Assembly: GCA_013397435.1 (NCBI GenBank)
Contig: VZRG01000734.1
Location: forward strand, 186,001 to 250,000
Source: Erythrocercus mccallii
Lineage: Eukaryota; Chordata; Aves; Passeriformes; Dicruridae
DNA: 64,000 nt
Reading direction: 5' to 3'
The notes beneath the pieces are model-generated. The model was not told the origin of the DNA and searched no databases. It saw only the letters and a program-made list of their open reading frames with translations. This document shows positions 26,101 to 37,072 of this stretch, piece after piece. The translations under genes were made by a program, and so were the position numbers. Each line of letters begins with the position of its first letter. Positions within the stretch are counted from its first letter, which is position 1.

Positions 26101-27191
26101 AGATTCAGGAGTAACACCTCTCATCTCCTCCCTCAATCCACAAACCATCACAGAATCATTAAGGTTGGAAAAGTCTCCTAAGGTCACTAAATCCAGCCTA
26201 ATGCTCAAAGAAAGTCAAGAGTCCCATTTCCGAGGGATTTGGCAGGTTTAGAGAAAATGACCAGTCTCAGAGTGGTAACCAAGGGTCACAGTGGTGGGAT
26301 TGCTTGTTATTGTTTATATGAGCCACATGGTACTGCCAAAGCTGAGCCAGAGCAAGAATCAAGACACCCACCCCAAATGGCAGCAGTTTCCTTTATATCA
26401 CAGCCCAGTTCACATTCTTGGCAGGAAAGGGGCTGGCACACACTAAGTACTGCTGGAAGCAATCCAACAGAGTTCACCAACCAGGAGCTGATTGCCTCTC
26501 TCACCACAACAATCCCTGCAAGGGGCTCTGTGAACCTAATTTCACTGAGCCAAAAAGCACTTAGCAATTTAATGATGGTAGTGTTGTTCCTGATACTGCT
26601 GGCACAAGAACAGCACACAAATGTCCTTAGAGGAATCAAGAACTTATATTAACAGGAAAGCAGGCATAAATCCTGCTCTGGAGAGGCTGCAGTCTAATTT
26701 TCCATTCAGGATCACTGCTTATGGGAGCACATGGGTGGATTCACTGACAGCTGCAAAAGGATGGTGATGAATTGGGATACAAGACTGTTACTCTTTGCAA
26801 TGACACAAACTCACTGACTTCCCCTCTCTCTGCTCTCTTCTCCCGCTTCTAGACCAGGGCCGATTTCTAGCTTCCAGGAGTGTGAGAAAACAAAATCCAT
26901 TCCCATGGGCCAGGACCTCTGAGACCCGCGGATGACAGGTTCCATGGGGCAGCCCCCAGCGTGGTTTAGTTACCCAGCATGTTTGCATCACTCTGCTCCC
27001 AGCCCAGCTTCCCTCAGAAACTCGGGAGTAGGTGGCAGCTGGGAAGAGTCTCTCAGCCCAAAGTCCTCACATACATCGAAATAAGAAGCTGCAGTGCCCA
27101 GGCAGAGCTGCTGCAGGACTGTACGTACCCAGCCAGGGGTGAGGAGGAGCAGGAACAGGGTCCGGGTCACTGTCCCCAAATTGCCAGGCAT
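16806..27191 (-). CDS. CCN-family matricellular protein, CCN2/CTGF-like, complete five-exon gene
   Basis: This gene encodes a secreted, cysteine-rich matricellular protein. The family modulates growth-factor and integrin signalling in the extracellular matrix. Coding exons on the minus strand are 27129-27191, 21110-21323, 18491-18742, 17309-17517 and 16806-17117. All junctions are GT-AG with intron phases 0, 1, 1, 0, and the sum is 1050 nt (349 residues plus TAG), the same length as human CCN2. Module order is signal peptide (1-21), IGFBP (about 22-93, 12 Cys, GCGCC motif), VWC (about 94-165, 10 Cys), TSP1 (about 194-237, WSTCSQSCG) and C-terminal cystine knot (about 249-333, 10 Cys). The segments [15 protein letters not shown] and [11 protein letters not shown] are CCN2-like, but the IGFBP and linker regions diverge strongly, so this is a paralogue rather than CCN2 itself. 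Introns are 5.8, 2.4, 0.97 and 0.19 kb, much longer than in the compact mammalian CCN2 gene. Membership of the CCN family is certain; the exact orthology is inferred. Confidence 0.95.
17309..17517 (-). CDS. CCN-like gene, exon 4 (TSP1 module)
   Basis: The exon is 209 nt, with acceptor GGCTCAG and donor GTACAG after AAG (phase 0). A divergent hinge ([14 protein letters not shown]) is followed by a thrombospondin type 1 module with [20 protein letters not shown] and CMVRPC and six cysteines. An NFS sequon follows the last cysteine. A second AG seven bases downstream was rejected as acceptor because it gives the wrong phase. Confidence 0.96.
18491..18742 (-). CDS. CCN-like gene, exon 3 (VWC module)
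   Basis: The exon is 252 nt, with phase 1 at both ends, acceptor CCCCCAG and donor GTCAGT. It encodes a von Willebrand type C module with 10 cysteines. It includes [25 protein letters not shown] and [10 protein letters not shown], the signature segments of CCN proteins. The module ends in a short linker (NHFGTALA) that parallels the CCN2 hinge. Confidence 0.96.
21110..21323 (-). CDS. CCN-like gene, exon 2 (IGFBP module)
   Basis: The exon is 214 nt. The acceptor is a pyrimidine-rich tract ending CCAG, and the donor is GTGAGA after TGC TTA G (phase 1). The encoded segment has all 12 cysteines of the IGFBP-like module, including [14 protein letters not shown], which closely matches the CCN consensus, and an NFS glycosylation sequon. 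A second AG four bases into the exon is a possible alternative acceptor, but it would break the phase with exon 1. Confidence 0.95.
21800..22321 (+). mobile_element. Solo LTR-like element in intron 1 of the CCN-like gene
   Basis: The 522 bp element has terminal TGTGA/TCACA inverted repeats, TATAAAA at 22171-22177 and AATAAA at 22279-22284. It reads against the CCN-like gene. No target duplication is visible, so one end may be altered. No retroviral coding sequence adjoins it. Confidence 0.7.
23262..23650 (-). mobile_element. CR1 LINE 3' fragment in CCN-like intron 1
   Basis: TCATGGAATATCCCAAGTTG and GGCCCTGCACAGACACCCCA match an antisense CR1 subfamily. A second copy of the same type is at 38178. 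Confidence 0.85.
24041..24192 (+). mobile_element. CR1 LINE 3' end with octamer tail
   Basis: TGGAAGTGTCCAAGACCAGG is followed by the terminal CATTCTATGATTCTACAATT, the diagnostic CR1 tail. Confidence 0.92.
26149..26225 (-). mobile_element. Short CR1 LINE 3' fragment
   Basis: ATCACAGAATCATTAAGGTT and nearby bases match an antisense CR1 end about 75 bp long. Confidence 0.75.
27129..27191 (-). CDS. CCN-like gene, coding exon 1 (signal peptide)
   Basis: The exon is 63 nt and encodes 21 residues beginning MPGNLG with the hydrophobic core [11 protein letters not shown], a typical signal peptide. The ATG has G at -3. The exon ends TGG followed by the donor GTACGT. Its phase 0 end fits exon 2, which begins GTA GAA CCA, giving the junction TPGW/VEPQAC. 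It was chosen because it is the nearest upstream minus-strand signal peptide with a matching donor and it restores a 349-residue product. The 5.8 kb distance to exon 2 is the only reason for caution. Confidence 0.85.
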
Positions 27192-27440
27192 CCCGAGTAC
27201 TAGGAAGGGCAGAATCTAGGAATCCTCCCACTCCTTCGGAATTTCCCGTCTCTTTGGGGTAAGTCGTACATCAGCTTCTCATTAAATATCCTCTGGAAGG
27301 GGCGGGCCCCGCGCTGAGTGACAGGCTGGAACCGAGCCCAAAATGGTGCAACAAAAAATGCCCCAGCTCCGGGAAACACGAGTGGATTTCTGGGGCTCCG
27401 GCGGTGACAGGGCTGCCACCGCTGCCTGCAGCTTAGTTAC
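27192..27440 (-). promoter_or_regulatory. Promoter of the CCN-like gene, possibly bidirectional
   Basis: A TATA-like TATTTAA (minus strand, 27282-27288) lies about 90 bp upstream of the start codon. It is preceded by a GC box (GGGCGGGCC near 27300) and a short CpG-rich block. A CArG-like element with one mismatch, CCCAAAATGG, sits at about 27337-27346. A single TEAD-type GGAATG is further upstream at 27708-27713. CCN genes are known SRF and YAP/TEAD targets, but single short matches may be chance. A plus-strand splice donor at 27448 suggests divergent transcription. Confidence 0.5.
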
Positions 27441-27447
27441 TTTCCAG
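27343..27447 (+). other. Candidate plus-strand first exon divergent from the CCN-like gene
   Basis: An ATG at 27343 opens 35 codons that run exactly to the consensus donor CAG/GTAAGTAAAT, with GT at 27448-27449. The peptide (start MVQQKMPQLRE) is not recognised. No plus-strand exon could be found downstream to join it. It may be the first exon of a divergent non-coding RNA, or of a gene with later exons too short to see. Confidence 0.3.
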
Positions 27448-29011
27448 GTAAGTAAATCAAGCCCCAGGAAAAGCAGGATTAAATATTTTTTTAATTTTTC
27501 CTCTTTCTACCTCCGAATATGAAGCCTGGCACAGCTTTCCTGACACAAACCCCGTTTCCTTACCTACAACCGTCCCTTTTCGGCTGCAAGAGCTGAGGAG
27601 TGATTAAACAGAGATTTGTGGTGTTCAGAGTCTGAGCAGGAGGGAGGGATGGGTCGTTTGGTGCTGTCAGGCACCACGTCTGGCTGTGCATCACTTGTCG
27701 GCTCTGGGGAATGAAAGTTTGATGATTAGAACGCCTTCCTGAGGAGCTGAGTATTTTAAAAGGCAATGAAAAGCTCTTGGATGAAAGTTTTTTCATAAAG
27801 GACAGTAGTTCCCCAAAGTGCTTCGGGATGGATGCAGGATCTCTCACATCTTTATCTCGGGTCATGATCCTTTCCGTTTGCTGCTGAAATACAGCGCCAG
27901 GCTTGTGCACAGCCAGCATGGCATACCTTTAGAACATAAAAGAGGTGTTTTGTGTGTTAAAGAGTCGTTTTGTTATTCTCGAAGAGGAAGCGGAACACTG
28001 CCATGGAAGGAGGAAGAATGCAGCAGAGGGCACTCTTAGTCCTGGTTGGCCAGGGTGGGACGGAGCAGTTGGGTACTGGACAGGAGCCTCTGTGCTATAT
28101 GGAGTGACTTGAGAAAGGTGGAGCCTTTACTTAGGGTCAGGGAGCTTTCCCAGGGAGAAGTGGTGCAAGGGACGGTACCTTCTTTGGGCCAGTACAAAGC
28201 CAGGCCAAGAGCCCAGGTACTGAGCAATGCAGCCCCAGCATATCCCTGTCCCAGCTGAGTGCATGGAAACAAGACAGAAGATGAAAAAACACACAAGGGA
28301 GTGTGTAATAGGTTATTTAAATTCAGCCTCCTTCTTTCCTGCCTCCAAGGTAGGGCAGTTTAGCTGGGAATCAAGCCCTGCAATTCATCCAGGTCCTTTC
28401 AGGTTCTGGTGCAACACCAGATCAGCCTCCACACTCCCTGTGTGTCCACTACTGGAAACAGAAAACTCTGACTCTTAATTAATTAGCATTTGGAAATCCA
28501 CTTGGGATTTGGGGCTGGAGAGCACTAGCACAGTGCAGACCACTTCAGATACACCTTCTTCTTGTCCATGAGATGGGGGATTTCACAATCACTTCCATGA
28601 CAGCCATCTCTGCTCGTGGCACCACCAGAGGATTATATCTGCACACAAAAGCTTTCATGTACTGGAGATGGCATAAACATCCACTGCCTTCAGGCACTTT
28701 GGAGCTCCAGGTAGTCTGGCTGGAGATACATTCCTTCTCCTTTTGAAGAGCCTGAACTATCTTGTCACCTAAAAATAGCTGCTCACATTTCCCAGGACAT
28801 TCTCCTGCTGCTTGTAAATAAGACAGGGATAAAGTGCTGCACACTTCTGGTCTCATTTTCTCACATGGGAAGAATATAAACCCCAGCTGAATTCTGAGCC
28901 CTCCAGGGCCTCTGAAGATGGTAAGATGGTATATTTGTGGCTTTTTAAAAGGACAGTATGTAATGTGTTGCTCAATCCATTCCTCCTTCTGCCAGAATAA
29001 GACATTCCCAT

Positions 29012-29282
29012 CAATAGGACAAGGAGGAATGGCTTTAACCTGTCAAAGGACAGGCTTAGATTAGATATTAGGAAGAAATCCTTTCCTGTGAGACTGGTGA
29101 GGCCCTGGCACAGGTTGTTCAGAGACGCTGTGGTTGCCCTATCCCTGGAAGTGTCCAAGACCAGGTTAGACAGGGCTTCGAGGAACATGGGATAGTGGAA
29201 GGTGTCCCTGCCCATGACAGGGACTGGATGAGCTTTAAGTTCCCTTCCAACCCAAACCATTCCATGATTCTCTGATTCTATA
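29012..29282 (+). mobile_element. CR1 LINE 3' end
   Basis: It runs from AATAGGACAAGGAGGAATGG through TTAGATTAGATATTAGGAAG to the tail CCATGATTCTCTGATTCTAT, so it has a complete 3' terminus. Confidence 0.93.
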
Positions 29283-32200
29283 AGAAGTTGCAGCTGCACC
29301 TCAAACCATGATCTTCCAAATTCTGCTTTAACATAAACTTGCTGTGTGACCTCAGATGAACTGTTTAGCCAAAATCCCAAAGTCACTCACTTGTCAGGAG
29401 TTCTGTGGGGAATATTCAGCAGTAAGCCAGCTGATTAAGTTTTCAACCTACAACAAAAGCAAAGAATAATTCAATTATAAACGATCCTTTCCAAGCTTAT
29501 CATCATCATCCACCTGAATGCTTCCACCTTCCCAGAGCAGTAAAACATACCAAGTTCAGTCCTATTTCTCCTTCAAGCCACCTCTTGGATTATAGGAGCA
29601 GGATGTGAAGAAGCATCAGCTGGAGATCCCTTGATTTTGGGAGCTCACTCCACCCATGGTCCAAGATTTTCTTAGGGCATTGGGAAAACCAAAACTACCC
29701 CTCATACTAGAAATGAGCTGCTAACCCTGCTGGACATGCCAAGAGGTAAAAGAAGAACATGATGGTTGAGTGACTCAGAATGATCAAAGGCAGGAAACAC
29801 CCAAGTTAGCAGCAGTTTTTATCTCTTCCTTTTGCCTAAGCTGCCTAGAGTGAAGGGATAAAAATGTCAACCCTGCTTAAAATCTCCCCCAAGCAAAGAA
29901 TAGTGGGTGTTTAATACACCTTGTTACGTTCTTCTGGATTCAATCACCATGCCCAACTGGCAGCTTCCCTGGATTTATAGTTATTTGAAAAGAAGACATA
30001 TAAATAATTGCTAAAAATCATGTCAGGTCAAAGAATAAAATGAAGGCAAGCACCCACACAGTTTTTTGGCTCAGTTGGATCTCTCCCCGTGGCCCTCTGC
30101 CTGCAGAAGCTAAAATAAGAGCTGCTACAAGCATGGTATAGAGAATTGTGCTCACCCAGTCCTCAGTGACTTCAGAACTGTGCTGTCCCAAAGCTGTTTG
30201 GTGACCCACAGAACAGACTGGTGGCCTCTGGAGCCTTGCAGCAGGTTTGTGTTCTCACAGCTGGTCAGTCCTGGCAAAAGTTACCTCTGGAGTGGATGAC
30301 AGACCCTCATTCCCATCTGGGACTCCTTCAACCTGATGATAGCAAACTCTTTTAACCTGATGACACCAAACACAAACTTGGCCCAGCAGAGATGATGAGA
30401 TCCATCCAGCTTATGGTCAGAAACACAGGGGTTCCCATTTTCTTGGTCATTACCCAACCACTTCTGCCTACTTGATGCATCCTGCTCCCACACTCAGGCT
30501 GGTCACAAGTGCCAGATCCAGGGCCATGGAGGAGTCCTTTCCCTGCCTTTTGTTCCAGTCTGAGGATACAATGCAATTCTTAAGTTGGGCTGGGCCCTTT
30601 CACTTCTCCCCTGCTGATACAGGGCTACGGGACTCATGTGCCACAGGTGTTTTCCCCATCTGTGGTTTATTACTTGTAACAGAACAAAACCCACCAATGT
30701 GTCTCAAGGCTCTGTGTTTGCAGCAAGGCTGGGAAGGAGTTCTGCTGGTCCATGTGCTTCGGGGCAAGACAGATGAACAGTCCTGAATATTTTTGGGGCT
30801 CGACATGATTCCCAGAGAATTAACAGCTCAGACCCAAGTCTGAGTTCAAGTTCAGCACTAATTCATTGTGTCTAGAGGGACATTTGGGGTCAGATTCATG
30901 CTATCTAATTGATAGACAATTAATTAAGGTCTCTCCATTTGTAGCCCAATCTCTGTAGGCTCCCTTTAATGAGTGGAGAGGAGCTGGAGCTCCTGAACAG
31001 CCTTCTGAGATCACTGGCTCAGTTGTCTAAGTGCATCAGCTGTGACACCACCTTAGCGGCTGTAAATTGTCAAAAGAAAGTATCACAGAAATGCAGCACC
31101 AGAGCTCAGCAAAGGCTCAATGCTTCACCTTGTCTAACTCCAACCTGAATGCAAAGGCATCCCTTCCCTACAGATGGAAAGGTCAGGAAAACAACCTCCT
31201 CACTCCAGCATAGTCCTGGGATAAAATGCTGACTGCAGGGAAACACCTGCTGGCTCCAGCAGAGCTGGGATTCCCTCTGCCTAGCTTGCCAGATACACAG
31301 TCCTGAGACCACACTGCTGTGCCCATAGCATAAGGGATGTCAGGCAGGGGGAAAATTTTGTCTGTGGTTGCAGAGTTCTGAAATCCACAGTTATGTTAGT
31401 TCTGAGAGGAACCATTGTATTTGAGGGTTTATTGTGACATTGAAGTTTATCAAGGGATGTGACCCTTGGGATGGGTGGGGCGGCTGCTGATGTCCTTGTA
31501 AATATAATATTATATATATATAAACAATCTTAACATCATAAGTTCGGAAAGAGATGGTGCTCTGACAGAGCTGGCCAGCAAAAGGACATGTTCTCTTCTA
31601 GGAAAAAAATAAATTCCACTCTGAAGCCTGATCTTGGCAGGATGCAAACCTCAGGTCTGCAGTACCAGAGTTACAGCCCAGAGCACCCAGGGGCAAGACA
31701 CCAAGCCACAGTTATCAAAGCATGAGATCCTTGTTTCAGAACAAGTGAGCAGTGAGAAACTCAGCACTTCCAAGGACATCTGTGCAACAAGACTGAGATA
31801 TGACAGCAGGTGATCCCCTGAGACCCTTAACAACCGCAAAATTTGGATGCTTACATACAAGTATGAGTCACCATCATGGCCAGGAGCATTTGTGCCAAGG
31901 CATGGGCTTGCACAGAACTGCAGGAGAACAAGCCCTGGGAGGAAACAGCTGCACCTACCTGTGAAACAGATGCTTCCTCAGGTTTTTCCACTTCTTAACT
32001 TACTGAATGCTTCATTATCCCAAAGGAAAACTGCAGGGAGGCAGGGCATGTTTAAGGTGGACTTGGACAGGATCATTTAAGGAGGCTGCCAGTACCACAG
32101 GACTCCTTTGGAGGACAGCGCCGGTGTCCGTGACCCCTCTGTGTCTTTGGTGGGGGGTTTTGGTCCTCAGCGCTTGCACAGGTAAGGCAGAGCAGGATGT

Positions 32201-32714
32201 GTTGGAGGTAACATGGCTTGGGAAAGAGAAGGGACAAAGGGACATCTCTCCAGTTACTATGAAATAACATTACTGGTTTTGCCTACAAATGCTGCATTTT
32301 CTCATCCCATTTTATGGACACTGGGATCTGGCACCTCCTGAAGAAGCTGTAGCTCTGCCACAAGGACCAGGAGCCTCCTCTAGTGCCTGTGTCTACACAG
32401 TTCTATCCAAAAGGGTGCAAGGGGGAATTCTCCTGTGGGTCCCATCCCTCCAAGGACCTCTAGCATCACCTAAGATCTCAGCCCTAAAATTCCCAAAATC
32501 CAGAACTCAGACAAAATAGCTTTGACATAGCTCTGTAATTCACACCAGCTGCACATCTCAGGAGCCTCAACAGGCAGCAACAGGTCCCTGAGCACTGGCA
32601 GCCTGGGAGGACCTGGAGGGGTGGGTGGCCTCCCAGGACTTGTGTGTGGCTTTCATTAGTGGTTTGAGATTCCAACAGGAGCCTGCCCACACCTTTCCCA
32701 TTCAGGTTTTGGAA

Positions 32715-32810
32715 CGATTCCAGCTCATTAGATGGAATCAGTGAATAATGTAACTGGGAAGGACCCTTGGGTCATCTGGTCCTCCTCCAGCCCAATCCAG
32801 CCCTGACGAT
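32715..32810 (-). mobile_element. Probable degraded CR1 fragment
   Basis: TGGAATCAGTGAATAATGTA and GGGTCATCTGGTCCTCCTCC resemble an antisense CR1 3' end with many substitutions. Confidence 0.5.
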
Positions 32811-33249
32811 AGAGAAGAGGGGTAGATTTCAGAGACCAGGAGAGATGAGCAGGTCAGTGGGGTACCCAGTTCAGCCAGCTACTGCTCTGCTAGCCTTTCC
32901 TGTACACAGGAATCTCAGCACAGGAATCCTTGATTAACTTCCAGCCCCCCTGAAACAAAGGGCTGGCACCTTTGGAGTGACAAGGACTTCTCCCAGCTGA
33001 AGGGATTGTTAACCTTGGAATATAATAGACATCTCTGAAATCAGCTGCAAACCTGCTGATCAAAGAGCAGCATCTTCCTCCAAAAGACTGCACAAACTGA
33101 GTTACAAACCTTAAAAATTATTTGGGAAATATTAAGTGTGAGACTTTCAATTGCCTGTCCTTAATTCTTTTTGTTGTGGTGGTTACAGACAAACATCTAT
33201 GAGGTTGCTCTTTTTCTTTCTTTTTTCATTTGTTTTGTTATTAATATGA

Positions 33250-33591
33250 TGTTTTGCCCCCACAAAGCCCCCCGGAGTTCCCAGGCTAGCTCAGATCCTA
33301 GAGGGCTTTAGGGGGATCCATCAGAGACAAGGTAAAAGATTCCAGAAGAGGCCCAAACCCCCAGATGAAGTCCAAGACGTTTATTCTCGAAGGTGTCCAG
33401 GGGGAAGAGGGCTAACCAGGAAAAGCAGGGGGCTTATCTAGCCTTCTGATAAGGAGATGTTGGCACATAGCCTATGGGGTCAGGAAAGGAAGGGAGGGTT
33501 AAACTAACAGGTCACAACTCCAGGTTGTCACCAGGGGTCCAGGGGTTCTCTGGGGTGGGGGGAATAGACCATTCCCCACAGGAATACAACA
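33250..33591 (-). mobile_element. LTR-like element, reverse orientation
   Basis: Termini are TGTTTTG and CAACA on the plus strand. On the minus strand there is an AATAAA (33380-33385) followed by a G-rich segment, as in an LTR R/U5. No target duplication was found. Confidence 0.5.
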
Positions 33592-36500
33592 CTAATAGAT
33601 ATTTTTGAAGTTTCACGTCACAAATGTTTAAGAAAAGACAAGTCCCAAGCTCCAAAAAGAGCCGTGTTATAGGACTGACGAGATTTTACACACATTGATA
33701 CGGAAATCGTCTGTGGTTGGAGCCATCATTGCCTTCAGACAGACCAAACTCACACAAGCTGAGTTTGACTCTCCTCCAGAGAGGACTCTCTTCCTACACA
33801 ATTCCCCTGGATCACTTTACCAGAAACTTGTGTGGTGGTAGAAACCCCCTTGATATATTTAGAGGTGACAGTTTTATTATTAGTAGTGGAAAGTTATTAC
33901 AAATGCTGCATTTTTCATACCATTTTATGTACGACAGTGTTACTGTTACAAACTTGCTTAAAACACTTAAAGTTCAGAACCTGTTTTCAGTACAGCTTTT
34001 GCCACACTGTCTTTTAAATTCCCAATCACTGTAAAGCAACCACTGATAGACTTCTCAACCATTTACAGTTTGGGCCATTTGAGTTCAGATATGAAATAAT
34101 AGACATTTTCACATCAGTTTTCCAAAGCCTCAGTTCTGTTATTTTTGCTGTTTTAAGGAAGTTATTTGAATCAATAATTTGCATCTCTAAGTTGTTTGCC
34201 CCTCAGAAACATGATGTCATTTGGCAACAGAGGTGCATGAGATGGGTTTGAAGGCAGACTTCAGGTGATTAACAGTCATTTGGGTTTTTTCCAATCTGAT
34301 CCCTGCAATATGGCCATGAGTCAGGTAAAAGAAAAGCTGTAGCTCATTCCATTTCTTGGCCAAGCAAATAGCCCCACATCACCTTTACTCCAATGCCTCT
34401 TCGTGCACAGTCATTTCAAAATGTTCTCTCTGGTGAATTAGACTGGAAGTTGATTACCTGCCCGGCAGAGAGAGACAAGTCTACAAGGTCAAGATGCTTT
34501 GTGAAAAAAGCAAGTTTGGGGGGATTTTCAGATTTTTACAAAGTTGACCCCAAAATGGCCTAATTTCACAAAATCGGATGGGGGAGATCAAAACTGTGGA
34601 GCCAGGCTCTGTTTCAAGGACAAAACAAAAAGGCTTTTCCTGCCGGGGCAGCTGTTGGTCAATTGACACTCAGTACCTTCAGAACCCACAAAAATGTTCC
34701 TGGCTCTGGCATTATTTGCTAGGGCTCTGTGTGTGTCCCCTGAAACACTGCCTGGACAGCGCAGCTACTGTTTTAGCTGTAGTGAAAAAGCTGGTATTCT
34801 CCTTGCAGGATTTGGGCTTTCCCCAGGGCCCCAAAAAAATGGGAGGGAGGATGAAAGCCTTTCTCCTGCCCTTTCCTGGAGAACAGAGAGGTAGCCAGGA
34901 TCTGTTCTTGGTATTCCAGTCTTATATAAGTGAAATAATCATAAAAATGTGTGTATGAGAGGTGAGTGGATGTGAGGGAGGGTTGGGGCTCTACAGTGCC
35001 ATCAGTCTCATCATCCTTCCACATTCTTTACAGAAAGATATTCACTCCATAAATACCTTGGATTGTGGCTGAGCCCAGAGCTCATGTGGAGTTTAATAGA
35101 CTGCTCAGTGAGCAGCATGTACGAGGATATGCACAGGCAGTTCCTCTCTCTTCCCAGAGGGAGGCTGCTCTGTGTTCTGCAGAGACAGGGAGCTCTGTGG
35201 CTCTCCAGGGGCTAAATCATCTTTTCAAAACAATGCTGGTGTGTTTCAAGAGGAAGAGAAAACAAAATCATCCATTATCAGAGAATCTGGAGTTTCTTTG
35301 TTGACACTACAGAAACCTGAGATCTGAAGAAAGCTAAAAAAACTGGATCAGAGGTAGGACCCAAGAGGGCCACACAAGTTTACACCAGTTGAACATCTTA
35401 CCTCGATTCTCTTTTGGCACTCAGGGAATAATTTGGAAATAATTCTTAGGATTTATTTGCACTGTAGACTCCCAGCTACCTCCAGTTCAGCACTGGATCT
35501 TGATTCCTTCTGGCAGTTGGGCTTGTTTTGATCAAGGTCCTGCTCTGCCTGAGGGCTTTGAGCCAGCAGAGAAACTGCTGTCAGCATTCCCAAAGCTCAA
35601 CCCTCTCATGTTAGTGCATCCTGCTCCTCCACATTCCCAAGGGATGCACGTGGAGCTGCTGTGCCTGTGGCAGAATGAATCCTCAGTTACACCACAACAG
35701 GAACTGACCCCCTGGCATTCCTGTGGCATTAATCCATACACTCCCTCCAAGAGCTCCTTCTTTGTTTACAAATGAAAGAAACACAAATTCTTGCATTATT
35801 GAGAACTTCTGCTCAGCTCTGCATCAGATTTTAGAAATCCTATGTTTTTCTTTCCAAGTAACAAATCTTTGTTTTACTGAAGAAAAGGGGAGTGAACCTG
35901 TTCCACTCAAATGGGTGTAAATCAGGAATAGTTCCACAGAGTCCCAAAGGCCAGGAGCAGGGAAAACCCAGCATGAAGAATGTATCTGGTCTATTTCCGT
36001 GAACATATGAAATCCATATTGCTCATTGCTTCTTTTACGCCCCATTGCTTTTGTTCTGTTCCCACCCTTGCCCAGTTTCTCTGCAAGAAGGAATGTCATG
36101 ACCAGGATGTCAGAGCAGTTATTACTGGCTGTTTGGGTGTTTTAGTAAATTATGTTCTCCCGATGCTAAAGATCTGAGAAGGCTTCAGATGCTTGCCTCT
36201 GCTCTCATTCCAAGGCACTCCACTTCCTTCACCAGACTCATGTCAGATGCAAGCAGAGGAACTAGCATCCAGCCTGCAGCTACCAAAAGCAAACTGGCCA
36301 ATGGCATTTCTTAGGGAAAGGCTTTTCCAGTGATTAATGATAGACAGGCAAACAATAAAGGGGCCTTGGGACACATTTCTCTAAGTCACAGCAACTTTCA
36401 CTTGAGCAACTGGGGAGTTTTTAGCCCAAAACAAGAGAGAAAATTATTTACTGTGTTCAGCTTACCCAGTTTATTTGTTTTTTTCTCTTTAAGAAGAAGC

Positions 36501-36971
36501 AGCCTTACTGGGAATATGAATGGAAAGATCCTGTTCACAACTTGGGCTTGACTTTGTCTGAACTAAAAGTCACTTGGGTTTAAGTCAGCATGAGTCAGGA
36601 TGGTTCCCACAGCCCCAGATCAGGAATTTAAGGATTCAGGATGTCCTTTAATATAACTGTTGCTCTCAGGGGTTCCAGAAGTGCAGGCAGAGTCAGAGGG
36701 GCTTTTCTAAACCATGATCAGGTGTGGCTTTGAGGTCCACCTGATAACATGAGAGATTCTGCTGTTGTGTACAGTGAGGTGCAACTGCATTTTCCTTTAG
36801 TTCCAGTGGGCCATTTGTAACCCTGGTGGGAGTTTGGGGTCTGATGAGCACTGGTGGGAAAATGTCTTGCAAGAAAGGCCTTGTGATCCTCCCAAAGGAG
36901 GCCTGAGAAGCAGATTTCCATGCAGAATGTTTATCTTTGCACACTCACCCAGGTTCTAACAACTGAGAAGT

Positions 36972-37072
36972 GTTTGGCCAATGCTCTCAGGCACATGGTG
37001 GTGTTTTTGCAGTTGTCCTGTGCAGGGCCAGGAGTTGGATCCATCCAACTCAGGGCATGATTCCATGAACTG
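36972..37072 (+). mobile_element. Degraded CR1 LINE 3' fragment
   Basis: CTCTCAGGCACATGGTGGTG, TCCTGTGCAGGGCCAGGAGT and CATGATTCCATGA follow the CR1 3' order with divergence. Confidence 0.75.

Larger units (their letters stand above)
18743..27128 (-). other. Introns 1 and 2 of the CCN-like gene (non-coding content)
   Basis: Apart from exon 2, this stretch has no exon I can support. Intron 1 carries a full-length LTR-like element (21800-22321) and two CR1 fragments (23262-23650, 24041-24192). A third CR1 piece lies at 26149-26225. Intron 2 has an A-rich tract at about 19859-19875 and TA-rich sequence near 19725-19750. Confidence 0.7.

Noticed and set aside
27560..27919. Minus-strand 119-codon ORF just upstream of the CCN-like promoter
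   Set aside because: The peptide looks passable but matches no family I know. There are no supporting splice signals or promoter, and exon 1 of the CCN-like gene does not join it.
28853..29386. 177-codon minus-strand ORF
   Set aside because: Its middle is the reverse of a CR1 element at 29012-29282.
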